DNA from: Mesorhizobium atlanticum
Lineage (GTDB): Bacteria > Pseudomonadota > Alphaproteobacteria > Rhizobiales > Rhizobiaceae
NCBI RefSeq assembly: GCF_003289965.1
Contig: NZ_QMBQ01000005.1
Location: 593,208-657,207, forward strand
DNA: 64,000 bases
Reading direction: 5' to 3'
The notes beneath the pieces are model-generated. The model ran no database searches, was not told the DNA's origin, and saw only the letters and a list, made by a program, of their open reading frames with translations. Every line of letters starts with the position of its first letter. Positions within the stretch are counted from its first letter, which is position 1. The translations under genes and the position numbers were made by a program. Positions 43,264-51,892 of the stretch are shown piece after piece.

Positions 43264-43301
43264 GCAATTCCGGTGTTTTGCGGTTTTCCGTCCGGAATTG
43301 C
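43264..43301. repeat. Intergenic palindrome, family A, copy 3
   Basis: A 38 bp palindrome, GCAATTCCGG / CCGGAATTGC, with inner GGTTTTCC, between phnM and the DUF1045 gene. Shortest of three copies. Confidence 0.75.
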
Positions 43302-43346
43302 GTAAAACAAAAAGATAGGGCGGGTCAGCGTTTCCGCTGACCCGCC

Positions 43347-44054
43347 CTATGCGGTCCTGCGGGCCTGGCCACGGCCAAGCGCATGGTGGGAAAGCACCAT
43401 GAACGGCGCGCCGGGCTCGCTTTCGACGAACAGGGTCAGCGCATCCACCGGCACCGGCTGGCGCAGCACGTCGGCGAACAGGCCGTCGATTGCTGCGCGA
43501 AGGCGTGGGCTTTCTTCGGGCCCGACGCGCCCCGACAGCGTCATGTGGAAGCGGAACGTGTCGAAAACGTAAGGATAGCCCCATTGGCAGAGGTTGCGGA
43601 ACTCATCCGGTTTCAGCGCATCGGGGCTGCGGCGCTCGATCTCGGCCTCGGTCAGCGGCGCGCGGAAATTGTCGAAGGCGCGCACCACCTCGCCGGCGAA
43701 GCTGTTGAGCGGCGCGAACTGCGTTTCCGGCACCAGCGCGAAGAAGCCGTCGATCTGCCCGACGACCAGGCGCGGTATGACGACGGGCGGCGTCACCTCG
43801 GCAAAAGCGTCGAGCGCGGCGCGCAGCGAAGCCTCCGTCTCGTTCGGCGCCAGCCGGAAAGGCGCCTTCAGCGTCGCGTGGAACCCGTAGCGTCGGGCGG
43901 ACGCGGTGTGGAAGGCGACTTCCGCGGCCGACAGATCGCCCACCGCCTCGACCGACCGCGTCGCCGCGCCGAACGGGTCACGGCCCAGCCAGTTGGCGGC
44001 AATGCGCGCCAGCTTCTCGTCCTGCCCCGGTGTGTAGTAGATGGCGTAGCGCAT
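43347..44054 (-). CDS. DUF1045 phosphonate-associated 2H phosphoesterase-like protein
   Basis: A 235-residue protein with two H-x-T-L motifs, H59-A-T-L and H170-M-T-L, the signature of 2H phosphoesterases that open cyclic phosphates. DUF1045 proteins regularly accompany phnM/phnN in rhizobia. They may replace PhnP, which opens the 1,2-cyclic ribose phosphate made by C-P lyase; that is inference. It lies upstream of phnM with a 117 bp gap that contains a palindrome. Confidence 0.85.
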   Translation of the reverse strand: MRYAIYYTPGQDEKLARIAANWLGRDPFGAATRSVEAVGDLSAAEVAFHTASARRYGFHATLKAPFRLAPNETEASLRAALDAFAEVTPPVVIPRLVVGQIDGFFALVPETQFAPLNSFAGEVVRAFDNFRAPLTEAEIERRSPDALKPDEFRNLCQWGYPYVFDTFRFHMTLSGRVGPEESPRLRAAIDGLFADVLRQPVPVDALTLFVESEPGAPFMVLSHHALGRGQARRTA

Positions 44055-44462
44055 CGGTGTTCCTCGTCAAGCGCGCCGCGCCCGAAGGATCATGCGACGC
44101 GCTTCAAGTCATTGTCCTGGCAAGTCGTGGGCCCAAAAACGCGGAAGCGCTTGCGGCGACATGCATCAGACCCGCTGCCATAGGTGATTTCCATGACGGA
44201 TTGACGAAGCTTTCATGGGTTTTCGAAGGCAAGTCCAGCCGCAAGCTCGTTAGCCGACGATTTTTTCCCGGCTGGACCAACGGCTACTTAGGGTGCGTTG
44301 AGGTTCAGGTCAGGCCGAGCCGGAGTCGAAGACGGGCGCGAAGCGACCAAACTGGGCGGCTTCCGAGAACCGGAGCGGAGCGTACTTGAAGTACGTGAGC
44401 ACCGGAAGCGCAAGAAGCCGCCATTTGCAGGCCGGCCTCAGCTGAATATCAACACATCCTGA
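44055..44462. repeat. Non-coding gap with degenerate palindrome and repeat E copy 2
   Basis: A 408 bp gap. At about 44088-44166 there is an imperfect inverted repeat (CATGCGACGCGCTT ... AAGCGCTTGCGGCGACATG). Repeat family E copy 2 occupies 44291-44459 and stops just short of the iolB stop codon. The DUF1045 promoter should also lie here. Confidence 0.55.
44291..44459 (+). repeat. Repeat family E, copy 2 (169 bp)
   Basis: Same orientation as 41325-41468. It shares AGGTCAGGCCGAGCC at the left and GCCGCCATTTGCAGGCCGGCCT at the right (in part). It has about 25-30 extra bases near the left end (around 44325-44352) and more decayed termini. Confidence 0.8.
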
Positions 44463-45275
44463 TCAGGTCTTCATCAGCCACTCGTGCTCGGCCGCGTTGT
44501 GGAATTTCCACGTCCGCTTCGGTCCGGCCATGACGTTGAGGTAATAGAGGTCGTAGCCGTGGCAGGCCGCGCAGGGGTGATAGCCCTTCGGCACCAGCAC
44601 GACATCGCCGTCCTCGATCGCCATCGCTTCGTCCAGCTCGCGCACGCCATTGCGGTCGGCGTCGGTGTAGACGCGTTGGAAGGCGAAACCCTGCGGCGGG
44701 TTGAGGCGATGGTAATAGGTCTCCTCGAGATAGGATTCCGCCGGCAGATTGTCCTGGTCGTGCTTGTGCGGCGGATAGCTGGACGTGTGGCCGCCGGGCG
44801 TGATCACCTCGACCACCAGCAACGAATCTGCCGGCTTGCCCTCGGGCAGGATGTTGGTGACATAGCGCGTGTTGGTGCCCTTGCCGCGCACCTCCTGGCC
44901 GAGATCGTCGGGCCCGATGACGCGCACCGGCAGGCCGCCGTTCAAGCCCGGCGCCGAGCAGACGGCGAGTTCCAGCTCGGTGTCGGCGGTCACCGACCAG
45001 TCGGAGCCTTGCGGCACATAGACCGACCAGGGCTTTCCCTCGAAAGGCGACATGCGCTCGCCGAGCAGGCCGAGTTCCTTGCCGCCGGCCGAGGCCTTGC
45101 CCTTGCCCGTGACGAAGACCAGGCAAACCTCGCGATCACCCGTCTTGCCGGCCACCGTCTCGCCCGCTTTCAGCCGATGCAGATCGAAACCGACATAGGT
45201 CCAGCCGGCGCTTTGCGGCGTGACGTGAGCGACGTGGCCGTGGCCCTTGTCGGCCTTGACGATGAGTTTCGACAT
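44463..45275 (-). CDS. iolB: 5-Deoxy-glucuronate isomerase
   Basis: A 270-residue cupin-fold isomerase that turns 5-deoxy-glucuronate into 2-deoxy-5-keto-gluconate for IolC. Family motifs are HTSSYPPHKHD (metal-binding His cluster), YLEETYYHRLNPPQGFAFQRVY (in part) and GYHPCAACHGYDLYYLNVMAG (in part). The ATG at 45275 follows AGGAGACA. It lies downstream of iolE but is separated from it by 680 bp containing a small gene and repeat family D, so it may need its own promoter. Confidence 0.95.
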   Translation of the reverse strand: MSKLIVKADKGHGHVAHVTPQSAGWTYVGFDLHRLKAGETVAGKTGDREVCLVFVTGKGKASAGGKELGLLGERMSPFEGKPWSVYVPQGSDWSVTADTELELAVCSAPGLNGGLPVRVIGPDDLGQEVRGKGTNTRYVTNILPEGKPADSLLVVEVITPGGHTSSYPPHKHDQDNLPAESYLEETYYHRLNPPQGFAFQRVYTDADRNGVRELDEAMAIEDGDVVLVPKGYHPCAACHGYDLYYLNVMAGPKRTWKFHNAAEHEWLMKT

Positions 45276-45655
45276 TTTTTGTCTCCTATCCCTATTCGCT
45301 CTGGCGGGTTGGCGACCCAGAGATTTCATCAGCTGAGGAGTCCGACGCGAACCTTCGCGATTGGCCGTGGCCTCCAAACTTCGTCATCCTAGGGCGAAGC
45401 AGGAGCGAAGCTCCGTCGCGAAGACCCTAGGATCCATGCCGTTCCCTCAATCGAAGGGCGCAGCGGAGCAGAATTCTGCACCGTCACACTACCTTCAAAG
45501 TCATGGCATGGATCCTAGGGTCTGCGCTGCGTCGCTGCGCTCCTTGCTCCGCCCTAGGATGACGAAGCGAGAGACGTTGCGGCCAATCGCCATCGTGTGC
45601 GATCCGCCAGGCACGCAGTATCCGATCGGTAGAAGCATCCGGGCCATGGAATCAG
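45276..45655. repeat. Gap inside the iol gene set, mostly repeat D copy 2
   Basis: The 380 bp between the small membrane gene and iolB is half filled by the 183 bp palindromic element at 45382-45564. The remaining 106 bp upstream of iolB shows no IolR-like GGAA-N6-TTCC site. Confidence 0.6.
45382..45564 (-). repeat. Repeat family D, copy 2 (183 bp)
   Basis: Perfect 15 bp terminal inverted repeats (CGTCATCCTAGGGCG / CGCCCTAGGATGACG), inner arms GGATCCATGCC / GGCATGGATCC, central GCAGAATTCTGC. Opposite orientation to 31969-32150. Confidence 0.85.
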
Positions 45656-45868
45656 TCATTCCTTTGGTTCAGCGTTGGCCTTGTTCTCCTCGACCGGCTT
45701 GTAGAGATAGAAGAACTGCCACACGGCGTAACCGGCGAAGCCGAGCGCGATGACGCCCCAGAATGGCGTGCCGGAGGCGAACTCGATCACCGACCAAACC
45801 AGGCAAACCGCCACGACGGCGACGCGCCGCCACAGCGGCCGGAAGAAGGGGTGCTCATAGTCTTTCAT
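45656..45868 (-). CDS. Small membrane protein (DUF3329-like)
   Basis: A 70-residue protein starting MKDYEHPFFRPLWRR, followed by two hydrophobic helices (about 16-33 and 35-55) and a charged tail VEENKANAEPKE. The HPFF-PLWRR start resembles small rhizobial proteins annotated DUF3329; I am moderately sure of that label. The ATG at 45868 is used; an upstream in-frame TTG gives a poorer start. It lies 82 bp after iolE in the same direction. No function is known. Confidence 0.65.
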   Translation of the reverse strand: MKDYEHPFFRPLWRRVAVVAVCLVWSVIEFASGTPFWGVIALGFAGYAVWQFFYLYKPVEENKANAEPKE

Positions 45869-45950
45869 CGCGCCAATCCTGGATTTGCCCAAAGCGCAAC
45901 GGATAAACCGGGCGCCCCGACTAATCCATCATCCATGACGAATCCGCCGT

Positions 45951-46865
45951 TCAGGCCGGAAACCCTTGCGTCTCCACCGTATAGCCGGCGGCCGTCATCA
46001 CCCGCATCAGCTCCTTGTGACCGACCTGCGCCATCTTGAGCGGCGGGTTCTTCTTCGGATCCTGCTCGGCCTCGACCACGAACCAGCCCTCATAGCCATA
46101 ATCGGCGAAGCGCTGGACGATGGCGCCGAAATCGAGCGAGCCGTCGCCCGGCACGGTGAAGGCGCCGAGCGCCACGGCGTCGAGGAAGGACTGTTTCGAC
46201 CGGTCGAGCCCGTCGATCACGCCCATGCGCACGTCCTTCACATGGACGTGGTTGATGCGCTTGTGATGGTTGTCGATGGCGCGCAGCACGTCGCCGCCGG
46301 CAAACGCGAGATGGCCGGCGTCAAGCAGCAGCGGAATGCCTTCGCCGGAATGGCGCATGAAGGTGTCGAGCTCCGGCTCGGTCTCGACCACCGCCGCCAT
46401 GTGATGGTGGTAGGACAGCGGCATGCCTTGGTCCGCGCACCATTCGCCGAATTCGGTGACGCGGCGGCCATAGGCCTTCATCTCGTCGTCCGAAAGCTTC
46501 GGCTTGGTGGCCAAAGGCTTGGAGCGGTCGCCCTGGATGGAACGGCCGACCTCGCCATAAACGATGCAGGGCGCGTCGACCGCCTTGAACAGATCGATCA
46601 TCGGCTGGATGCGGTCCTTGTTCTTCGCCAGCTCCTCGTTGACCAGCGTGCCGGAGAACCAGCCGCCGCAAAGCGTGACGTCGGCTGCTTTCAGGATCGG
46701 CAGCATCACCGAGGGATCATCGGGAAAGCGGCGGCCTCTTTCCATGCCGGTGAAGCCGGCCGAGCGCGACTGGCGCAGGCATTCCTCCAGCGACACGTCA
46801 TCGCTCAGTTCCACGAGGTCGTCGTTCCACCATGCGATGGGGGACATGCCCAGTTTGGCTTTCAA
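45951..46865 (-). CDS. iolE: Inosose dehydratase
   Basis: A 304-residue xylose-isomerase-like barrel that dehydrates 2-keto-myo-inosose to the diketone used by IolD. Landmarks are GMSPIAWWNDDL at the start, SYHHHMAAVVE with metal ligands, LLDAGHLAFAGGD and HVHVKDVR. It is 36 bp downstream of iolD, in the order iolC-iolD-iolE. A second, divergent member of the family is encoded at 59259-60170. Confidence 0.94.
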   Translation of the reverse strand: MKAKLGMSPIAWWNDDLVELSDDVSLEECLRQSRSAGFTGMERGRRFPDDPSVMLPILKAADVTLCGGWFSGTLVNEELAKNKDRIQPMIDLFKAVDAPCIVYGEVGRSIQGDRSKPLATKPKLSDDEMKAYGRRVTEFGEWCADQGMPLSYHHHMAAVVETEPELDTFMRHSGEGIPLLLDAGHLAFAGGDVLRAIDNHHKRINHVHVKDVRMGVIDGLDRSKQSFLDAVALGAFTVPGDGSLDFGAIVQRFADYGYEGWFVVEAEQDPKKNPPLKMAQVGHKELMRVMTAAGYTVETQGFPA

Positions 46866-46901
46866 GTCGTCACTCCAATGTCGGTTCGTTGCGAGGCGGG
46901 T

Positions 46902-48746
46902 TCAGCCCTGACGGCTGCCCACGGCTTCCTCATATTTCCTGCGCGCGGCGTTCACCTGCGGCCGCGACGAGACTTCCGGCACGGCGACGTCCCACCAGTG
47001 GCCGCCGGCCTCGGTCGAAACCAGCGGATCGGTGTCGATGACCAGCACCGTCGTCTTGTCGTTCTTCTTCGCCTGGGCCAGCGCCGTTTCCAATTCGGCG
47101 ATCGAAGCGACCTTCTCGGCATTGGCACCCATGCTTGCCGCATGGGCGGCGAAGTCGACGTCGGGCAGCACTTCGTGGCGCGCGTCCTTGAGCAGGTTGT
47201 TGAAGTTGGCGCCGCCGGTCGCCATCTGCAGCCGGTTGATGCAGCCATAGCCGCGATTGTCGAGCAGTACGATGGTGAGCTTCAAGCCAAGCATCACCGA
47301 GGTGGCGATCTCGGAATTGAGCATCAGATAGGAGCCGTCGCCGACCATGACGACGACCTCCTGGTCGGGCTTCGCCATCTTCACCCCGAGACCGCCGGCG
47401 ATCTCGTAGCCCATGGTCGAGAAGCCGTATTCGGCATGGTAGGAGCCCGGCGCGCCGGCCTGCCACAGCTTGTGCAATTCGCCCGGCAGGCCGCCCGCGG
47501 CATGCAGCAGCGTGACGCCGGAACCCATGGCGCGCTGCACGGCGCCGATCACCTGAGCGTCCGACGGATAGGCGGCGTTGGTCGAGGCCGTGACCTTGGC
47601 GGCGGCGGCCTGCCACTCCTTCTTGCCCTTCAGCGCATTGTCGGTCCAGGCGCCAGGGGCCTTCCAGCCCTTCAGTGCGGCGGACAGTTCTGCCAAGCCC
47701 TCGGCGGCGTCCGCGACCAGCGGCAGCGCCCAGTGCTTGCCGGCGTCGAACACCTGGGTATTCAAGCCGATGATTGTGCGGCCGGCATTCTTGAACAGCG
47801 CCCAGGAGCCTGTGGTGAAATCCTGCAGCCTGGTGCCGACCGCAAGGACGACATCGGCCTCTTCCGCCAGCCGGTTGGCAGCCGATGTGCCTGTCACGCC
47901 GACGGCGGCCATGTTGAGCGGATGATCGTCGGGCAGCGAGGATTTGCCGCCCTGCGTCTCGCAGACCGGAATGCCGGCGCCCTGCACCAGCTTGGCGAGC
48001 TCGCTTGAGGCCTGCGAGTACAGAACGCCGCCGCCGGCGATCACCAGGGGCTTTTTCGCCCCCTTCAGCGCCGCGACCGCGGCGGCCAACTCGTTGCGGT
48101 CCGGACGCAACCTGCGCGGCGTCCAAACACGCTCGGCAAACAGGCTTTCCGGATAATCATAGGCCTCGGCCTGCACGTCCTGGCAGAGCGAAAGCGTGAC
48201 CGGGCCGCATTCGGCCGGATCGGTCAGCACCTGCATGGCGCGGTTGAGCGCCGGGATGATCTGCTCCGGCCGCGTGATGCGGTCGAAATAGCGAGATACC
48301 GGGCGGAAGCAGTCGTTGACGCTCGCCGTGCCGTCGGAGAAATCCTCGGCCTGCTGCAGCACCGGGTCCGGCAGGCGGTTGGCGAAGACATCGCCGGGCA
48401 AGAACAGGACGGGCAACCGGTTCACATGCGCGAGCGCCGCCGCCGTCACCATGTTCAGCGCACCGGGGCCGATCGAGCTGGTCGCGGCCATGAAGCGGCG
48501 GCGGAAATTGGCCTTGCCATAGGCGATCGCGGCATGCGCCATCGCCTGCTCGTTATGGGCGCGGAAGGTCGGCAGCTCGTCGCGGACCTGGTAGAGCGCC
48601 TCGCCGATGCCGGCGACATTGCCATGGCCGAAGATCGCCCAGACGCCGCCGAAGATCGGCACCGTCTTGCCGTCGATCACGGTCATCTGCCGGCTAAGGA
48701 AGCGGGTCACAGCCTGCGCCATCGTCAGGCGAATGGTCTTGCTCAT
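46902..48746 (-). CDS. iolD: 3D-(3,5/4)-trihydroxycyclohexane-1,2-dione hydrolase
   Basis: A 614-residue thiamine-diphosphate enzyme that opens the inositol-derived ring to 5-deoxy-glucuronate. The N-terminal TPP domain starts at TIRLTMAQAVTRFLSRQ and has a catalytic Glu region in AHNEQAMAHAAIAYGK. The C-terminal cofactor motif is MVGDGSYLMLNSEIATS with Asn further on. Length and domain order match the family. Transcribed after iolC with a 54 bp gap. Confidence 0.96.
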   Translation of the reverse strand: MSKTIRLTMAQAVTRFLSRQMTVIDGKTVPIFGGVWAIFGHGNVAGIGEALYQVRDELPTFRAHNEQAMAHAAIAYGKANFRRRFMAATSSIGPGALNMVTAAALAHVNRLPVLFLPGDVFANRLPDPVLQQAEDFSDGTASVNDCFRPVSRYFDRITRPEQIIPALNRAMQVLTDPAECGPVTLSLCQDVQAEAYDYPESLFAERVWTPRRLRPDRNELAAAVAALKGAKKPLVIAGGGVLYSQASSELAKLVQGAGIPVCETQGGKSSLPDDHPLNMAAVGVTGTSAANRLAEEADVVLAVGTRLQDFTTGSWALFKNAGRTIIGLNTQVFDAGKHWALPLVADAAEGLAELSAALKGWKAPGAWTDNALKGKKEWQAAAAKVTASTNAAYPSDAQVIGAVQRAMGSGVTLLHAAGGLPGELHKLWQAGAPGSYHAEYGFSTMGYEIAGGLGVKMAKPDQEVVVMVGDGSYLMLNSEIATSVMLGLKLTIVLLDNRGYGCINRLQMATGGANFNNLLKDARHEVLPDVDFAAHAASMGANAEKVASIAELETALAQAKKNDKTTVLVIDTDPLVSTEAGGHWWDVAVPEVSSRPQVNAARRKYEEAVGSRQG

Positions 48747-48800
48747 TTGTCGTTTCCTCCGGCTTTTGTTGGCGCCGTTTTTCTTATGCTGCCCGTGCTC

Positions 48801-50735
48801 TTATGCTGCTTTACGCCCGCGCGCGGCAAGCCACGCTTCGGTCAACTGTTCGAAGCGGGACGCCATGTCGGCGACAGCCTCGTCGTCCGACATCCGGCCT
48901 CCCAGCCATTGTTCGGCGGCGTTGATGAAGATGGTGCGGCCGACGGCAAATCCTTTCACGATCGGCGCATTTGCGGTGGCGGCGAAGGCCGCGACCAGCT
49001 CGTCCTGCGGCGCCTCCAGCCCGAGCAGCACGACGCCGCGGCACCACGGATCGTTCTTGACGATCACCTGTTCGATCTTCGCCCAGGCGCCTGCGGAAGC
49101 CTGCGGCTCGAGCTTCCACCAGTCCGGCTTGATCCCCAGCGCATAGAGCTCTTCCAGCGCGCGCGGAATGGTGGTGTCGTCGAGCTTGCCATGCTTGCCG
49201 GCGATGATCTCGACCAGCAGTTCTCGGCCGACTTTCCGCGCCGCCTCGAACAGCGCGCGCAGCTTCTGCTGCTGCTCAACCTTCAGCGCCTCGGGATCGT
49301 CGGGATGGTAGAAGCACAGGCATTTGATGCAATGATCGACAGGCCATTCGGTGAGCTGCGAGCCGATATCCTGCGAGAATTCGAAGCGCAGCGGCCGCGA
49401 TCCGGGCAATTCGACCGGACGTCCGAGCCAGGCGAACGGATGGCGCGCGAATTCGAACATGGCGTCGCGGCCGTATTTCTCGTCGATCAGCATGCCGTAG
49501 CCGTCGCGGCCGGCGGCGACCTTTGCCGCCGCCTTGACCGTCAGCACCTTGAAATCCGGAATGCGCGCAACATCGGCGCCGACTTTTGCCGCGACGTCCT
49601 CGAGCTGGACGCGATGGTCGCAGGCCAGAGCCATCAGCGAAGGAATGTCGCGCCTGCGCGTCGTTGCCCAATGGATATGGTTGATCGCCTCGTCCTTGCG
49701 CAGCGCCAGGTGCTTGCTGCCGTTCTTCAGGAAGAACTGCAGCTCCTCGAAAGTCGGATATTCCGGCGCGCAGAGCAGGCGCGACACGGCAAAGGCGCCG
49801 CAGGCATTGGCCCAGGTCGCGGCGGTGGCAAAGCTCTCGCCGCCGAGCCAGCCGCGCAGGAAGCCCGACATGAAGGCGTCGCCGGCACCGAGCACATTGT
49901 AAACCTCTATCGGAAAACCCTTGCCGACGATGCCGTCCTCGAGGTCGTCGCTGATCGGGCCGTCATAAACGATGCAACCCTTGGCGCCGCGCTTCAGCAC
50001 GATCGTGGCCGACGACAGCGCGCGGATCGCCTTCAGCGCGCTCAGGCAATCGTCCGCGCCCGACGCGATCATGATCTCCTCTTCGGTGCCGACGATGAGA
50101 TCGCAGTCCGGCAGCACCGTCTTCAGCTGCGCCGAGACGCGGTCGGATTTGACATAGCGCTCGAAACCCTCGGCATGGCCGGCAAGGCCCCAGAGGTTCG
50201 GGCGGTAGTCGATGTCGAAGATAACCTTGCCGCCCTTGGCTTTCATCAGGCGGATCGCTTTGCGCTGCGCGGCATCGGAATTCGGGCGCGAAAAATGCGT
50301 GCCGGTGATGACCACCGAGCGCGCCGAGGCAATGAAGGCCTCGTCGATATCCTCTTCGGCCAGCGCCATGTCGGCGCAGTCGGAGCGGTAGAAGATCATC
50401 GGCGAGACGCCTTCGCTCTCGACCGAAAGCAGCACCAGCGCCGTCAGCCGCTCCTTGTCGGTCTTCAAGCCGTCGACCGAGACGCCCTCGCGCCGAAGCT
50501 GCTCGCGGATGAAGCGGCCCATCTGCTCGTCCCCGACGCGCGTCAGCAGCGCCGAACGCAGGCCGAGCCTTGCGGTGCCGACGGAAATATTGGCCGGGCA
50601 GCCGCCGACCGACTTGGCGAAGGAGGTGATGTCCTCCAGCCGCGAGCCAATCTGCTGGCCATAAAGATCGACCGAGGCGCGGCCGATGGTGATGACGTCG
50701 AGCGGCGGGTATTTCCCTTCCACGGCTTCGCCCAT
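48801..50735 (-). CDS. iolC: 5-Dehydro-2-deoxygluconokinase fused to DUF2090 (aldolase-like) domain
   Basis: A 644-residue two-domain protein. Residues 1 to about 335 are a PfkB-type sugar kinase (start DVITIGRASVDLYG, catalytic GAGDAF near 285) that phosphorylates 2-deoxy-5-keto-gluconate. Residues about 345-640 are DUF2090, a barrel related to class I aldolases (ALACDHRVQLEDVA near its start). The extra domain may act as the IolJ-type aldolase on the kinase product, giving two consecutive steps on one chain; this is inference. An IolR-type operator lies at 50848-50861, upstream. Confidence 0.93.
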   Translation of the reverse strand: MGEAVEGKYPPLDVITIGRASVDLYGQQIGSRLEDITSFAKSVGGCPANISVGTARLGLRSALLTRVGDEQMGRFIREQLRREGVSVDGLKTDKERLTALVLLSVESEGVSPMIFYRSDCADMALAEEDIDEAFIASARSVVITGTHFSRPNSDAAQRKAIRLMKAKGGKVIFDIDYRPNLWGLAGHAEGFERYVKSDRVSAQLKTVLPDCDLIVGTEEEIMIASGADDCLSALKAIRALSSATIVLKRGAKGCIVYDGPISDDLEDGIVGKGFPIEVYNVLGAGDAFMSGFLRGWLGGESFATAATWANACGAFAVSRLLCAPEYPTFEELQFFLKNGSKHLALRKDEAINHIHWATTRRRDIPSLMALACDHRVQLEDVAAKVGADVARIPDFKVLTVKAAAKVAAGRDGYGMLIDEKYGRDAMFEFARHPFAWLGRPVELPGSRPLRFEFSQDIGSQLTEWPVDHCIKCLCFYHPDDPEALKVEQQQKLRALFEAARKVGRELLVEIIAGKHGKLDDTTIPRALEELYALGIKPDWWKLEPQASAGAWAKIEQVIVKNDPWCRGVVLLGLEAPQDELVAAFAATANAPIVKGFAVGRTIFINAAEQWLGGRMSDDEAVADMASRFEQLTEAWLAARGRKAA

Positions 50736-50817
50736 TCGATCCTCCCATCGGCCTTGTTGTGCAGAGCAGCGTCGTTTTGGACAGCACGCGCCAACGGCAG
50801 CGTGGTATCGCCAATAT

Positions 50818-50861
50818 GAAATATTAATTCCAATCTATAGTCAATATGGAATGAGTGTTCC
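50818..50861. promoter_or_regulatory. Pair of IolR-type operators before iolC
   Basis: GAAA-TATTAA-TTCC (50818-50831) and GGAA-TGAGTG-TTCC (50848-50861) are exactly 30 bp apart, about three helical turns. The second fits the GGAA-N6-TTCC motif reported for the Sinorhizobium IolR repressor; the first has one mismatch. Confidence 0.7.
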
Positions 50862-50889
50862 CGACGCGAAAAGCGTTCGTGTGCGAGGC

Positions 50890-51756
50890 TCAGCCCTTGC
50901 GCCGGCGCCCGGCTTCGCGGCGCTTCTCGCCGACGGCGACGGTCAGCGCCATGGCCAGCGCCATCGTCGCCGAGATCGAGCGGAAGCCGCCGAAATCGGC
51001 CTCGGAGACCTCGAACCAAACCTTGGCGAATTGCGCCAGCGGCGAGAAGGATGAGTCGGTGATCGCCACGATCGGCACGCCCTGTTCCGCGATCGCGCGC
51101 GTCTCCTCGATGGTTGCCGGCGCGTAGGGCGAGAAGCTGATGGCGATGACAGCATCGCGCGGCGTGGCGAAGCCGATCATCTCGGCATTGAGGCCTGCGG
51201 CCGATTCCACCAGCTGGTTGCGGATCTTGAGCTTGCCCAGCGCATAAGCGATGTAGGACGCGACCGGATAGGAGCGGCGCTTGGCCAGCACATAGATGGT
51301 CTCGGCTTTCGCCAGGAGCGCGATCGCCTCTTCGAAATGCGCATCGTTCAACGCACGCGAAATGTCGCTGAGCGAGGTGCTGGCGGCGGCGACGAAGCCG
51401 TCGAAGATCGCCCGGTGACCGGCGCCTTCCTCCGCCTTGGCGCGCAGTGCAGCCAGCCGCTCGTCATAGGAGGAATTGCGCTCGCGCAGGCGCTCGCGGA
51501 AAACCTGCTGCAAGCTGGTGAAGCCATCGAAGCCGAGCTGCTGGGCAAAACGGATCAGCGTCGAGGGCTGCACGCCGGCCGAGGCGGCTATGCTCGCCGC
51601 CGTGCCGAAGGCGATGTCGTCGGGGTTGTCGAGCGCATAGGCGGCGATCTGCGCGATCCGCTTGGGCAGGCTCGCGCGCCTGTCCAGGATCGTCGCGCGC
51701 AGCGTTTCGAAATCACGAGGCACCCGTTTGTCCATCGTCGCTCCGTCCGCGCCCAT
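50890..51756 (-). CDS. iolR: RpiR-type transcriptional repressor of inositol catabolism
   Basis: A 288-residue regulator with an N-terminal helix-turn-helix (about 15-90; AASAGVQPSTLIRFAQQLGFDGF) and a SIS sugar-phosphate-binding domain (about 130-270; VLAKRRSYPVASYIAY, AISFSPYAPATIEE). It precedes iolC in the same direction with 154 bp between, as in the rhizobial iolRCDEB order. It probably binds the sites at 50818-50861 and related ones elsewhere, with an inositol breakdown intermediate as inducer. The ATG at 51756 follows GGAGAGGGA. Confidence 0.88.
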   Translation of the reverse strand: MGADGATMDKRVPRDFETLRATILDRRASLPKRIAQIAAYALDNPDDIAFGTAASIAASAGVQPSTLIRFAQQLGFDGFTSLQQVFRERLRERNSSYDERLAALRAKAEEGAGHRAIFDGFVAAASTSLSDISRALNDAHFEEAIALLAKAETIYVLAKRRSYPVASYIAYALGKLKIRNQLVESAAGLNAEMIGFATPRDAVIAISFSPYAPATIEETRAIAEQGVPIVAITDSSFSPLAQFAKVWFEVSEADFGGFRSISATMALAMALTVAVGEKRREAGRRRKG

Positions 51757-51892
51757 ATGGTCTGTCCCTCTCCTGCCTCATCATAGCGAGTTCGCGCAAG
51801 AACACCATAAAAAATGATTTGTATGTTCCATTCGATTCCAAAATGGACTAATTCATCCATACCGTATTTCCCTTATCTCGGAGACAATCGAC
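51757..51892. promoter_or_regulatory. Divergent iolR / Gfo-Idh gene promoter region
   Basis: 136 bp, AT-rich between 51800 and 51850. Half-site-like repeats TTCC (51826-51829 and 51836-51839) are spaced 6 bp apart but in direct orientation, and the second runs into TCCA-AAA-TGGA (51837-51847). This may be a weak IolR site for autoregulation. Confidence 0.4.

Noticed and set aside
45966..50819. Very long open frames opposite iolE, iolD and iolC
   Set aside because: Each mirrors a recognised enzyme gene; their proteins are low-complexity and lack motifs.
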